In this document: one piece after another, positions 1-6,617 of the stretch | How the letters are laid out: the number at the start of each line of letters is the position of its first letter | Numbering within the stretch: the first letter of the stretch is position 1 | Source of the DNA: an uncultured Clostridia bacterium | GTDB lineage: Bacteria > Bacillota > Clostridia > Christensenellales > Aristaeellaceae | Reading direction: 5' to 3' | NCBI GenBank assembly: GCA_946626395.1 | Contig: CAMOUF010000152.1 | Coordinates: 1 to 22,896 of the forward strand | Length of the DNA stretch: 22,896 nt | Notes under the pieces: generated by a model | What the model was told of the DNA's origin: nothing | What the model saw: only the letters and a program-made list of their open reading frames with translations | Database searches by the model: none | Translations under genes and position numbers: made by a program

Positions 1-287
1 CCTTCATCTATGACCTGTGGAGCAATCCTACTCCCGGCTATGACGATGACGATGCTTGGATCGGCAACAAGTACAACTACACTGATGACCGCGCTGTGGA
101 CGAAACCTATGCCATGCTGCGTCAGCCCGAACACTGCCGCATCAACAAGGTGACCTACCTGGGCACCCAGAACGACGTGCTGGGCTCCAGCCTGCTGTGG
201 TCCCTGGGCGGCTCCACTCCCGCTGAACTGATCGAAGCTGGCATGCCCACCTGGCAGGCCCTGTGCGATACCTTCAACAACAAGTAA
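1..287 (+). CDS. C-terminal end of a probable extracellular solute-binding (sugar ABC transporter) lipoprotein, 5' truncated by window edge
   Basis: The open frame enters from the left edge (first full codon at position 3) and ends at TAA 285-287, leaving about 94 residues. The visible part is rich in Trp, Tyr and Asn (FIYDLWSNPTPGYDDDDAW near its start) and ends STPAELIEAGMPTWQALCDTFNNK-like, with the helical 'PxWQALxDxxN' tail that I associate with family 1 / LipO-type solute-binding proteins of clostridia. That assignment is by resemblance of the tail only; no lipobox or ligand site is visible because the N-terminus is missing. An intrinsic terminator follows 40 bases downstream, so this is the last gene of its unit. 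A different secreted protein cannot be excluded. Confidence 0.5.
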   Translation, partial: FIYDLWSNPTPGYDDDDAWIGNKYNYTDDRAVDETYAMLRQPEHCRINKVTYLGTQNDVLGSSLLWSLGGSTPAELIEAGMPTWQALCDTFNNK

Positions 288-326
288 TTTGCTGAAAGGC
301 ATCGTATTCTCAATGGAATAAGCATT

Positions 327-357
327 GGCCGCTGTGAGAAATCACGGCGGCCTTTTT
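327..357 (+). terminator. Rho-independent terminator of the solute-binding protein gene
   Basis: An 11-bp stem (GGCCGCTGTGA pairing with TCACGGCGGCC, one G-U pair) closes a GAAA loop and is followed by TTTTT at 353-357. The group II intron relic begins only two bases after the T run, which is the classic target of group IIC introns. Confidence 0.88.
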
Positions 358-359
358 GG

Positions 360-775
360 GTGTGCCGGGCATGGCACGATTCTAGCGGGTGGAAGTCCCG
401 ACACGGGTATTTACCGACAAGTGTAGCGAACCGCAAGCTGCTGTCAAAAATGGCAGGAGGAGAGGAAGCGGAGCAGCAAAGCCAGATAGCCTACGAACAG
501 AAACGGGTATGAGGCTAAACAGTGGGTAAGGAGCCTAACAATCCGAAGGCAAAAGGGTAAACGTAAAACCGAAGCAGTAAATCCGGAGGTTGTGAGGCGA
601 AAGAATTGTGACTTACCTCGGGTGGCCCGGTCAGCGTGCGAAAACAAGTGCGAAAAAGCTCTTGACTAGGAGTCAGCTGAGGCCATAGCACCGGGAGCAC
701 CGAACCGGGAAAGGCATCATGTCGTAACAATGCAAATCGCTGAAAGCAATGCACTGACATTCCAAAATCGAGGAT
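360..775 (+). mobile_element. Group IIC intron relic 1: domains I-III only, no reverse transcriptase, no domain V/VI
   Basis: The 5' end GTGTGCCGGGCATGGCAC at 360 matches the start of bacterial class C group II introns (the Oceanobacillus iheyensis intron begins GUGUGCCCGGCAUGG). Further landmarks follow in the expected order: GCGGGTGGAAGTCCCG (386-401), GGAAGCGGAGCAGCAAAG (466-483), GGGTATGAGGCTAAACAG (505-522), GTGACTTACCTCGGG (608-622) and GAGTCAGCTGAGGCCATAGC (669-688), which correspond to domain I to III segments. After about 700 the sequence should enter domain IV with the maturase gene. Instead no RT frame is found and no domain V hairpin can be seen before spoIIE. The 3' limit is therefore uncertain (somewhere in 700-880). 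It sits immediately behind a terminator hairpin. Without domain V it cannot splice in cis, so it is a dead fragment unless complemented in trans. Confidence 0.8.
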
Positions 776-886
776 AGACCCAACAAGCGGGAACGTAAGC
801 CATCCATGTCTCTTTCCCGCATAAAGCATAGGAAAAAGAAGAATACCGTCTGTCAATTCCTTGATTGCTTTCTCAGAGGGGAACGA

Positions 887-926
887 AGCGCGGACAGCCG
901 CCGGTGGCGGATGTTCTGTCCGCGCT
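887..926. repeat. Nested palindromic hairpin
   Basis: AGCGCGGACAG at 887-897 pairs perfectly with CTGTCCGCGCT at 916-926. Inside it a second small stem, CCGCC-GGT-GGCGG, occupies 898-910. There is no T run, so it is not a terminator. It lies in the geneless stretch 776-1120 and could be a REP-like element or a leftover of intron domain IV; nothing in the sequence decides this. Confidence 0.6.
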
Positions 927-965
927 GAGATCAACAGAAAAGGAGCAATCTGCCCATGAAGGACA

Positions 966-1015
966 GTTGCGACTATTGAAGTTGCGGATAGTTGCGACTA
1001 TTGAGGTTGCGGATA
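966..1015 (+). repeat. 25-bp tandem repeat, two copies
   Basis: Positions 966-990 and 991-1015 are identical except for one A/G difference (position 980 versus 1005). Each unit itself contains GTTGCG twice. No open frame or promoter goes with it. It is part of the 776-1120 gap, in which I see only this repeat, two hairpins and a motif shared with 17.65 kb. Confidence 0.8.
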
Positions 1016-1040
1016 GCCGCGCCGTTTGAGCCCGCGGAAC

Positions 1041-1083
1041 TGTGGGGAACCGCTCTTTGGTATCCAAAGAGCGGTTCCCCACA
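1041..1083. repeat. Perfect 20-bp hairpin downstream of spoIIE
   Basis: The arm 1041-1060 (TGTGGGGAACCGCTCTTTGG) is exactly complementary to 1064-1083, with a three-base TAT loop. It lies 38 bases beyond the spoIIE stop codon. On the minus strand no T run follows, and on the plus strand the nearest one is ATTTTT five bases later, so it is a poor intrinsic terminator in either direction. It may still stabilise the spoIIE mRNA 3' end. The sequence right after it is repeated near 17.68 kb. Confidence 0.75.
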
Positions 1084-1111
1084 CAAATTTTTGCATTGAC
1101 CCGGTTTTTAC
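1076..1111 (+). repeat. Dispersed motif, copy A (CCCCAC..AAA..TTTTGCATTGA..TTTTTA)
   Basis: The segment CCCCACACAAATTTTTGCATTGACCCGGTTTTTA is closely matched at 17674-17703, where a shorter spacer separates the same blocks. Both copies follow the right arm of an inverted repeat containing GTGGG/CCCAC. Two copies in one window suggest a genome-wide small repeat; function unknown. Confidence 0.55.
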
Positions 1112-1120
1112 AAATTAACT

Positions 1121-3463
1121 TTACCACCTTTTGTTTCGCGCTGTGACGCGGGCGCAAAGCACGGTCATATCGTCGTTGGGCAGGCCGTCCTGGCGCATCA
1201 GCGCTTCCCGAAGCACGGTATCCGCTATGCGCTGGGGGAGCAGTTCCCGGCAGCGGGCCAGAAGATTCATGATATCCTGTTCTTCCGGAAAGGCATCCGT
1301 GATCCCATCGCTGAGCAAAAGCACCACGTCCCCTTCGCTCAATTTGAAGGTATGCTCCATAGGCATCACATGCTCAATGATTCCCAGGGGAAGCGCCGCG
1401 CCTTCGATGGTTTTTGCCTTTTGCCCTTGCAGCAGAAAGGAGCAGCATGCCCCCAGCTTATTCATGACTGCCTCTCCTGTCCAAAGATCCACCAGGCATA
1501 GATCGACGGTGGCAAATTTTTCTCCTCCCGCGGCGGACAGCATCGCGCCGTTCACGGCGGTCATGGCCTGGCTCCGGGTATAGCCCGCTTCCAGGCAGAG
1601 GGAGAGCAGATCCAGGGTTTTCCGGCTTTCCTCCTGGGCGTCCGCTCCATGGCCCATGCCGTCGCTGAGGGCCAGCAATTGCCTTCCGCCGGAAAGCGAC
1701 CGGGTCAAAACGGCGTCGCCGTTGTCGGGTTTATCTTCTCCCTTTTCCTCCCTGTTTACCGCGCAAGCAGTGGCTGTTCCCGTTACCAAGGTCAGGGGCG
1801 GCTCTTCCTCCAGAATGACCCTGCCTTGATCCTGATCTGTAACCGTCATATGAACGCCCAGGTGCAGGCTGATTTCATTGGCCAGTTCTTTCCCAACAGG
1901 GGCGGGAAGCGACAGTGGATCACGCCAGACGCAGACCATCATTCTGCCGTCAATCCGTTTCACAAAGGCCGTCTGTCCGGGATAGCGCAGGGCCTGCAGC
2001 GCTTCCTCCGTTTCAAGAAACCATTGTCCTTCCTGTTCGTCGGGGTTTGTGCCGTCAAAGAAAATATTCCGGGCAGACTGCGAAAGGGCGGTCAAGTGCG
2101 TTTGCAGCATTTCCCGTTCATACTCTGCGCATATGCGCATCTGGACGCGTTTGCGCCGTTCCTCGTTCACGCGGATCAGCAGGTCGGGCAAACGGGAAAT
2201 GCGGGGGCAAAGAGAAAAATATGCATTGATGGCCGTCAGATAATCATCTGTACCGGTGCCCTGTTCCAGCAGAGCAGCCATCCCCTGCCGGGTTTGGGCC
2301 TCTTTTTCGTGCCAGCAAATTGGCAGCCGTTCGCAGCCTTCGCACAGCTGAGTGGCCAACGAATCGCATTCAGCGTCCAAAGAAGCTGGAAATATGCGCG
2401 GCTCCGGCAGCGCGTCGCTGATGCGCTGAAGGGCGCAAATCCAATCCTGTGTTTTCATGCGCAAATAGGCGTGATCCCTGGGGTGATTCCAGCGCAGCTG
2501 ACGAATGCGCCCGCCGATTTTCTGCGTCCATCGTTTAGGAATCAGGCAAAAGCCCAGTCCCGCCGCCGCTTCAGCGGCGAACAGAGCGGGATAAAAAGCG
2601 GAAGCGATCAGATAGGTCACCGACAAAGAGCAAAGGCAGTACACCGTGGCGGTCATTGGCCGAAGACGGCCCTGAAAGATCCCAGCCATCAGCGCGCCAA
2701 AGGACAGGTTCACCAGCAGCAAAGCGCTTTCTCCGCCAATCAATAGCGCCAGCCCGCAGCCCAGCCCCAGGCACACTCCATAGGCCGCTCCGCACAGCCA
2801 GGAAAAAGAAAGCGCGCAAGCAACTGAAAGCAGATATCCCAGATTGATCTGGAAAAGGGACAGGCGGCTGGCCCCGCAGAGCAAGAGCAAAAAGGGAAGC
2901 GATAGGCAGAGCAGGTCGTCCTGGGCTGCCCGCCAGGCTTTGTCTTTCAGGATTGCCGCCACCCGCCGAAAAGCGGGCACCGTCGCAAGGCCCAGCGCCA
3001 TACCCGCCCCGCAGAGTACGATAGCCTGTCCATCCTGGGCTGCGGCCAGGATGGGCAAGGACCGCGCGATTAACAGGGCCAACGCAAGCAGCAGGGTCTG
3101 GCCTTCGGTTTTATTGGTCAGCTTGACCAGCGGAAAGCAGCACAGGCAGGCCAGCCCTTGCCCCCAATCCAGAGGCCGTCCCCACAGCGCTTGAAAACCG
3201 ATTCCTGCGGCCACGCCCAAGACCGCTCCGCCAGCGTCAGCCTCCATGCTCGTTAGCGCCAGAAGCGCGCAAACGGCAAACGGGGAGGGTACGGAAAAAC
3301 ATTGCGCCAGGCTCAACAGAAAAAAACAGCACGCCATCGGCAGCCTTTGGAACAGCAGCCGGAGCGCTTCTTTGAAGCTCACGGTTTCCAGCGTTTTCCC
3401 GGGCGTTTTTTGCTTAGAACGCGTTCTCTTTGGCATTTCTGGATAAAAATCCATTTGGTCCAC
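1121..3463 (-). CDS. spoIIE: Stage II sporulation protein E (SpoIIE), PP2C-type serine phosphatase
   Basis: SpoIIE dephosphorylates the anti-anti-sigma factor SpoIIAA, freeing sigma-F in the forespore, and also takes part in polar septation with FtsZ. The protein (780 residues from the chosen start; B. subtilis SpoIIE has 827) begins with a basic cytosolic segment, then roughly ten hydrophobic helices over the first 320 residues, a central regulatory region with a Cys cluster (CDSLATQLCEGCERLPICW), and a C-terminal PP2C domain with metal-binding DGMGHG (about residue 601), SDGITD (about 718) and DDMT (about 764). I chose GTG 3463 because GGAGG lies 7 bases before it. An in-frame ATG at 3496 has no ribosome site and overlaps the proposed -10 element. 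It forms its own transcription unit, separated from the flavoprotein gene upstream by a terminator. Confidence 0.95.
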   Translation of the reverse strand: MDQMDFYPEMPKRTRSKQKTPGKTLETVSFKEALRLLFQRLPMACCFFLLSLAQCFSVPSPFAVCALLALTSMEADAGGAVLGVAAGIGFQALWGRPLDWGQGLACLCCFPLVKLTNKTEGQTLLLALALLIARSLPILAAAQDGQAIVLCGAGMALGLATVPAFRRVAAILKDKAWRAAQDDLLCLSLPFLLLLCGASRLSLFQINLGYLLSVACALSFSWLCGAAYGVCLGLGCGLALLIGGESALLLVNLSFGALMAGIFQGRLRPMTATVYCLCSLSVTYLIASAFYPALFAAEAAAGLGFCLIPKRWTQKIGGRIRQLRWNHPRDHAYLRMKTQDWICALQRISDALPEPRIFPASLDAECDSLATQLCEGCERLPICWHEKEAQTRQGMAALLEQGTGTDDYLTAINAYFSLCPRISRLPDLLIRVNEERRKRVQMRICAEYEREMLQTHLTALSQSARNIFFDGTNPDEQEGQWFLETEEALQALRYPGQTAFVKRIDGRMMVCVWRDPLSLPAPVGKELANEISLHLGVHMTVTDQDQGRVILEEEPPLTLVTGTATACAVNREEKGEDKPDNGDAVLTRSLSGGRQLLALSDGMGHGADAQEESRKTLDLLSLCLEAGYTRSQAMTAVNGAMLSAAGGEKFATVDLCLVDLWTGEAVMNKLGACCSFLLQGQKAKTIEGAALPLGIIEHVMPMEHTFKLSEGDVVLLLSDGITDAFPEEQDIMNLLARCRELLPQRIADTVLREALMRQDGLPNDDMTVLCARVTARNKRW

Positions 3464-3494
3464 GGTTCCGCCTCCATCCGGTTTGGATGGATTC

Positions 3495-3550
3495 ATGATA
3501 GATTCATGCGTTTGTCACAGCCGTCGAACCAGGGCGCAAAGAACGTCGAA
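3495..3550 (-). promoter_or_regulatory. Probable Spo0A-controlled sigma-A promoter of spoIIE with two 0A boxes
   Basis: On the minus strand TTCGACG occurs twice (plus-strand CGTCGAA at 3522-3528 and 3544-3550), each a 6/7 match to the Spo0A core TGTCGAA/TTCGACA and 22 bp apart, two helical turns. A -10-like TATCAT (plus 3495-3500) lies 21 bases after the proximal box, the long spacer known for Spo0A-activated spoIIE and spoIIG promoters of Bacillus. A start of transcription near 3488 would leave a short leader with the GGAGG of the GTG start. This is pattern matching without footprint data. Confidence 0.45.
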
Positions 3551-3556
3551 GAATAG

Positions 3557-3585
3557 AAAAACGCGCCTGCCAAAGAGCAAGCACG
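3557..3585 (-). terminator. Rho-independent terminator of the flavoprotein gene
   Basis: Read on the minus strand, CGTGCTTGC pairs with GCAGGCGCG (two G-U pairs) around a TCTTTG loop and is followed by TTTTTC. It lies about 20 bases beyond the flavoprotein stop codon and just upstream of the spoIIE control region, so the two genes are transcribed separately. Confidence 0.7.
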
Positions 3586-3606
3586 CCGCAGCAATCTTTC
3601 TGAATA

Positions 3607-5049
3607 TCAGGGAACCATACCGCTCCAATCCTCTTTTTCAGGAAGCAAAAGGTTATTCGTCATTTGCAGGACGACCCGGTAGGGCTTCACGGCCTTTTCG
3701 ATCAGTTCAACGGTTTCGGTATACACTGGCTCAGAGGAAGCAGACGCCGTCTCTTGAACAGGTTTTGGAGCTTCATCGCTTTCGCCTTCCTGTTCCTGAG
3801 AATCGTCAGAAGTATTTTCCGCCGTTTCTTCCAGTTCGGGCTCCGGCTCTTTCGTTACCTCCACCAGCTTTTTCACGCCGATCTGATAGCAGCCCTTGCT
3901 TTCTTCCCGCTCCAGGGAGGACAGCAGGATCAGCCGCGCGGTGATCAGCATACATTCCGTGCGCATTTTTTCATACAGCTGGGGCAGCCTGCACAAATCC
4001 ATGTCGTTGAATTCATGCTGCATGTGGGCGATGGCCTGGAGCCCTTCTTCGATTTTTTCTTTGAAGCGCACGGGCCCGGCGCATTCATTCAGAATGCGTT
4101 CGATTTCCTTGCGGATACGGCGCATTTCTTCCCGCTGATCGTGATGTCCGGCAAAGATCATATTCTGCACCCAATCAAAGAGGGTGTCTTCATCGGCGCC
4201 CGGTTCAAAATCCATCCGGATGAGGGTGTGCGCCGCGCGGCGGCCCAGCACCAGCGCCGCCATTTCAGCATTTCCGGGAAGCAGCCCCGCTCCGTGAACG
4301 CCGGCCACAGCGCCGCCGCAGGCCAGCAAACCGGGCACGGAGGTGCGGCACTGGTTGTCGATCACAATGCCGCCCAGGCTGACCGCTTCCTGATTCTTTC
4401 TATCTTCCGGAAAATACACAAATTCCAGATCAGCCATTTTTGCTCCGGCATAATAAGCCAGGCCAATCCCGTCCCCGCTGCGCACGGAATTGTTCGCGTT
4501 TGTTCCGTACAGTTCTCCATAGCCGCCCACGGCCAGAAGCACCGTACCGGTGGAAACGGCAAAAAATACATTGTGAATTCGGTCGTAGCACAGTGCGCCC
4601 TGAATCCGGCTGTCCTTCACCAGCAGCCTGAGACAATGGCTTCCGTCCCTCTTTTCCACATGCTTGCCAAAGGATTCCTCCATGGCTTTGATTAGATCGT
4701 TATTGCTTGTCAAGGGCCGGAAACGGGAGCCTTCCTCGGGCGGGGCAAACTGCGCCACCGTCCGGGCCCGGTCAAAAACCGCTTCACTTTCTTCACAAAC
4801 CAATCTGACCAGAGCGGGATCGTTTTGGTAAAACCCTGCTTTCCTGGTATCCTCATAAAACTGTTCCACAGAATCGCCGTTCATCCGGGGCAGGCTGAGC
4901 CCGGCGATTTCGTGGTCTTCCTGACCGCCCTGGCAGGCGGAAACCAGCATGATTTGATCCTTTTTTCTTTTTTTCAGCAGCGTGCTGGCAGCCATATAAG
5001 CGCTCAGGCCGCCGCCCACGATCAGCAGATCCGTTTTAATAATTTCCAT
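3607..5049 (-). CDS. FAD-dependent oxidoreductase of the fumarate reductase / L-aspartate oxidase fold, with altered active site
   Basis: 480 residues. The N-terminus has a Rossmann FAD motif (LLIVGGGLSAYMAA, residues 8-21). Residues 182-275 carry the family signature SVRSGDGIGLAYYAGAK, GGIVID, TSVPGLLACGGA, VHGAGLLPGN and LGRRAA. Two catalytic blocks are degenerate: the usual HPTG after the 'DxEFxQ' strand reads FPEDR (213-217), and the C-terminal RxESRGxHxR block reads REESKGCYQ (381-389). Residues about 400-445 form an acidic Glu/Ser/Pro-rich linker before a short C-terminal domain. It is therefore unlikely to be a normal SdhA, FrdA or NadB, and no nadA, nadC or iron-sulfur subunit lies nearby. 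GGGAGGTGGCTT precedes ATG 5049. Cytosolic; substrate unknown. Confidence 0.8.
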   Translation of the reverse strand: MEIIKTDLLIVGGGLSAYMAASTLLKKRKKDQIMLVSACQGGQEDHEIAGLSLPRMNGDSVEQFYEDTRKAGFYQNDPALVRLVCEESEAVFDRARTVAQFAPPEEGSRFRPLTSNNDLIKAMEESFGKHVEKRDGSHCLRLLVKDSRIQGALCYDRIHNVFFAVSTGTVLLAVGGYGELYGTNANNSVRSGDGIGLAYYAGAKMADLEFVYFPEDRKNQEAVSLGGIVIDNQCRTSVPGLLACGGAVAGVHGAGLLPGNAEMAALVLGRRAAHTLIRMDFEPGADEDTLFDWVQNMIFAGHHDQREEMRRIRKEIERILNECAGPVRFKEKIEEGLQAIAHMQHEFNDMDLCRLPQLYEKMRTECMLITARLILLSSLEREESKGCYQIGVKKLVEVTKEPEPELEETAENTSDDSQEQEGESDEAPKPVQETASASSEPVYTETVELIEKAVKPYRVVLQMTNNLLLPEKEDWSGMVP

Positions 5050-5079
5050 AAGCCACCTCCCAAATAAATAAATAAAGCC

Positions 5080-5108
5080 TTGCGGGAATCCTGTCCATCC
5101 TGTATACT
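5080..5108 (+). promoter_or_regulatory. Sigma-A promoter of the pentapeptide-repeat gene
   Basis: TTGCGG (5080-5085), 17-bp spacer, TATACT (5103-5108) preceded by TG. The start codon lies 28 bases downstream. It is divergent from the flavoprotein gene, whose start is 31 bases away on the other side. Confidence 0.7.
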
Positions 5109-5135
5109 GGGAAAAAACAAAGGGGGAATGCGTCC

Positions 5136-5774
5136 ATGCTGCCGCCCAAGCTGCCTATGCCTTTGCGGGAAGAAACGCTGGAAGATCAGGTCAGCCTTGC
5201 CCTAAATGAGGGAATCGATATAGAAGGCTGCCATTTTTACGGCGAGGATGTGCCGGATCTGGCGGGGGAAACGCTGGAGTTTTCCGGATGCCATTTTGAA
5301 AAATGCGCCTTTCATTCGCGTCAGCCTCAAAGGCTGATCTTTGTGGACTGCGTGCTGGAAAAGTGCGATGTAAGCGGCATGCGGTTTGAAAAAAGCACCT
5401 TCCAGCGGGTATCCTTTCGGCAGTGCCGCATGACAGGGGCGCAGTTTGCCCAGTCGCCTCTGATGAACACACGGTTTGAAGGGTGCCTCCTGGATCTGTC
5501 CGGCTTTTCGGAAATCAAGGCCCAGCACGTCTTGTTCTCCGAGTGCGTGATGAAGGAATGCAGCATTTTTGCTTTCAAGTGGCAGGACTGGACGCTGCGC
5601 TCCTGCGTGCTGAAAAACGCCGAAATCCACGAAACCAGCCTTCAGGGGCTGAACGTAACCTCCTGCGATATTGCGGGCATCACAGTGGAGTTGCCCGCTG
5701 TCCGGGGGATGATCGTCACCCAGGAGCAAGCCGTGGGCCTTTCAGCGCTGTTGGGGCTTACCATTCAAGGGTGA
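5136..5774 (+). CDS. Pentapeptide-repeat-like protein
   Basis: 212 residues. From about residue 35 to 185 the sequence has the five-residue periodicity of pentapeptide-repeat proteins, with Phe or Leu at the centre and frequent Cys (FSGCHFEKCAF, FVDCVLEKCDVSGMRFEKSTF, FRQCRMTGAQF, FEGCLLDLSGF). Such proteins fold into a right-handed quadrilateral beta-helix. Some, such as Qnr and MfpA, mimic DNA and bind gyrase, but most have no known function. No signal peptide or membrane segment is visible. AAGGGGG lies about 9 bases before ATG 5136, and a good promoter stands upstream. It is a single-gene unit convergent with the RNA methyltransferase gene. Function cannot be assigned. Confidence 0.8.
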   Translation: MLPPKLPMPLREETLEDQVSLALNEGIDIEGCHFYGEDVPDLAGETLEFSGCHFEKCAFHSRQPQRLIFVDCVLEKCDVSGMRFEKSTFQRVSFRQCRMTGAQFAQSPLMNTRFEGCLLDLSGFSEIKAQHVLFSECVMKECSIFAFKWQDWTLRSCVLKNAEIHETSLQGLNVTSCDIAGITVELPAVRGMIVTQEQAVGLSALLGLTIQG

Positions 5775-5822
5775 AGGAAAGGCACAGCCACGGATTCAGA
5801 AATGCCGGTTTCTTTCCCCGCT

Positions 5823-6617
5823 TCATCTCTCGCTGAAGCGGATTTCTCTGATGAAATCGTACATCATAATGGCCCCAGCTACGGCGGCGTTGAGGCTTTC
5901 CGCCCCGCCCAGCATGGGGAGCTTCAAGCGCATGGTGGCTTCCCGCATCACAGCGGGGGAAACGCCCTGGCCCTCGTTGCCGATCACAACGCACAGCTTT
6001 TCTTTCGCTTTTCTTCGCTGATAGAAGGGTTCACCCCGCAAATCCCCGGCGATGATCTCAAAGCCGCTCTGTGCCAGGACACGCAGCTGTTTCGGTAAAT
6101 CGGAACAGGAAAAGGCAGGGATCCTGAACACGCCCCCCATGGACGCCCTGAGAGCTTTCGGTCCATAAGGGTCGGCGGTTTTTTCATCCATCAGCAGGGC
6201 GTGAACCCCCGCCGCATCCATGGTGCGAAGAACTGTGCCCACGTTGCCGGGGTCCTGCACGCCGTCCAGGGCCACCAGCAAAGCGGCATCCGAAGGCAGC
6301 GTATCTTCTGCCTGGGGGTAACCGCATACCGCGATGATCCCCTGGGGCGTTTTCGCGTCGCACAGGGCCGCCATCACATGATCCGCCAAATAATACACCG
6401 AAGCGCCCTTGGGATTTTCCGCAAGGGCGCGATATTTTTCCCGGGCGCTATCGCTGATCAGCAGTGCCCGGGCTTTGTTTTCTTTTAAGGCTTCGCCTGC
6501 CATATGCTCGCCTTCGGCTAAAAACAGACCGGATTCCAGACGAGCGGACCGGGTTTTGTTCAGGCTGCGCCAGGTTTTCACCTGGGGATTTTGCAGGCTG
6601 GTAATGATTTCTGTCAT
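5823..6617 (-). CDS. SpoU/TrmH family RNA 2'-O-methyltransferase
   Basis: 264 residues, the usual length for the class. An N-terminal substrate-binding domain (SLQNPQVKTWRSLNKTRSAR, with GLFLAEGEHMAGEAL) precedes the knotted SPOUT domain with motif 1 DGVQDPGNVGTVLRTMDA (about 118-135), motif 2 IGNEGQGVSP (about 212) and motif 3 LPMLGGAESLNAAVAGAIMMYD (about 234). It uses S-adenosylmethionine to methylate a ribose in rRNA or tRNA; RlmB-like or YsgA-like enzymes are the closest known types, and the precise nucleotide cannot be told. The start codon overlaps the stop of the upstream 724-residue gene (ATGA at 6614-6617), indicating translational coupling. Confidence 0.92.
   Translation of the reverse strand: MTEIITSLQNPQVKTWRSLNKTRSARLESGLFLAEGEHMAGEALKENKARALLISDSAREKYRALAENPKGASVYYLADHVMAALCDAKTPQGIIAVCGYPQAEDTLPSDAALLVALDGVQDPGNVGTVLRTMDAAGVHALLMDEKTADPYGPKALRASMGGVFRIPAFSCSDLPKQLRVLAQSGFEIIAGDLRGEPFYQRRKAKEKLCVVIGNEGQGVSPAVMREATMRLKLPMLGGAESLNAAVAGAIMMYDFIREIRFSER

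Noticed and set aside
1041..1083. Intrinsic terminator of spoIIE
   Set aside because: The stem is perfect, but no T run follows on the minus strand, so it is listed only as a hairpin.
515..1157. Minus-strand frames of 90-140 codons over 515-934 and 873-1157
   Set aside because: They run antisense through structured intron RNA, hairpins and tandem repeats, with no ribosome site or domain; coding is not supported.
1649..2746. 365-codon open frame on the plus strand
   Set aside because: It lies antisense to spoIIE, whose PP2C motifs and membrane helices are clear; it is a GC-rich shadow frame without ribosome site or family features.
3664..4695. 343-codon plus-strand frame
   Set aside because: Antisense shadow of the flavoprotein gene, no ribosome site, no recognisable domain.
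5775..5822. Terminator between the convergent pentapeptide and TrmH genes
   Set aside because: Only a bulged GGAAAGGCA/TGCC..TTTCC pairing with no T run can be drawn.
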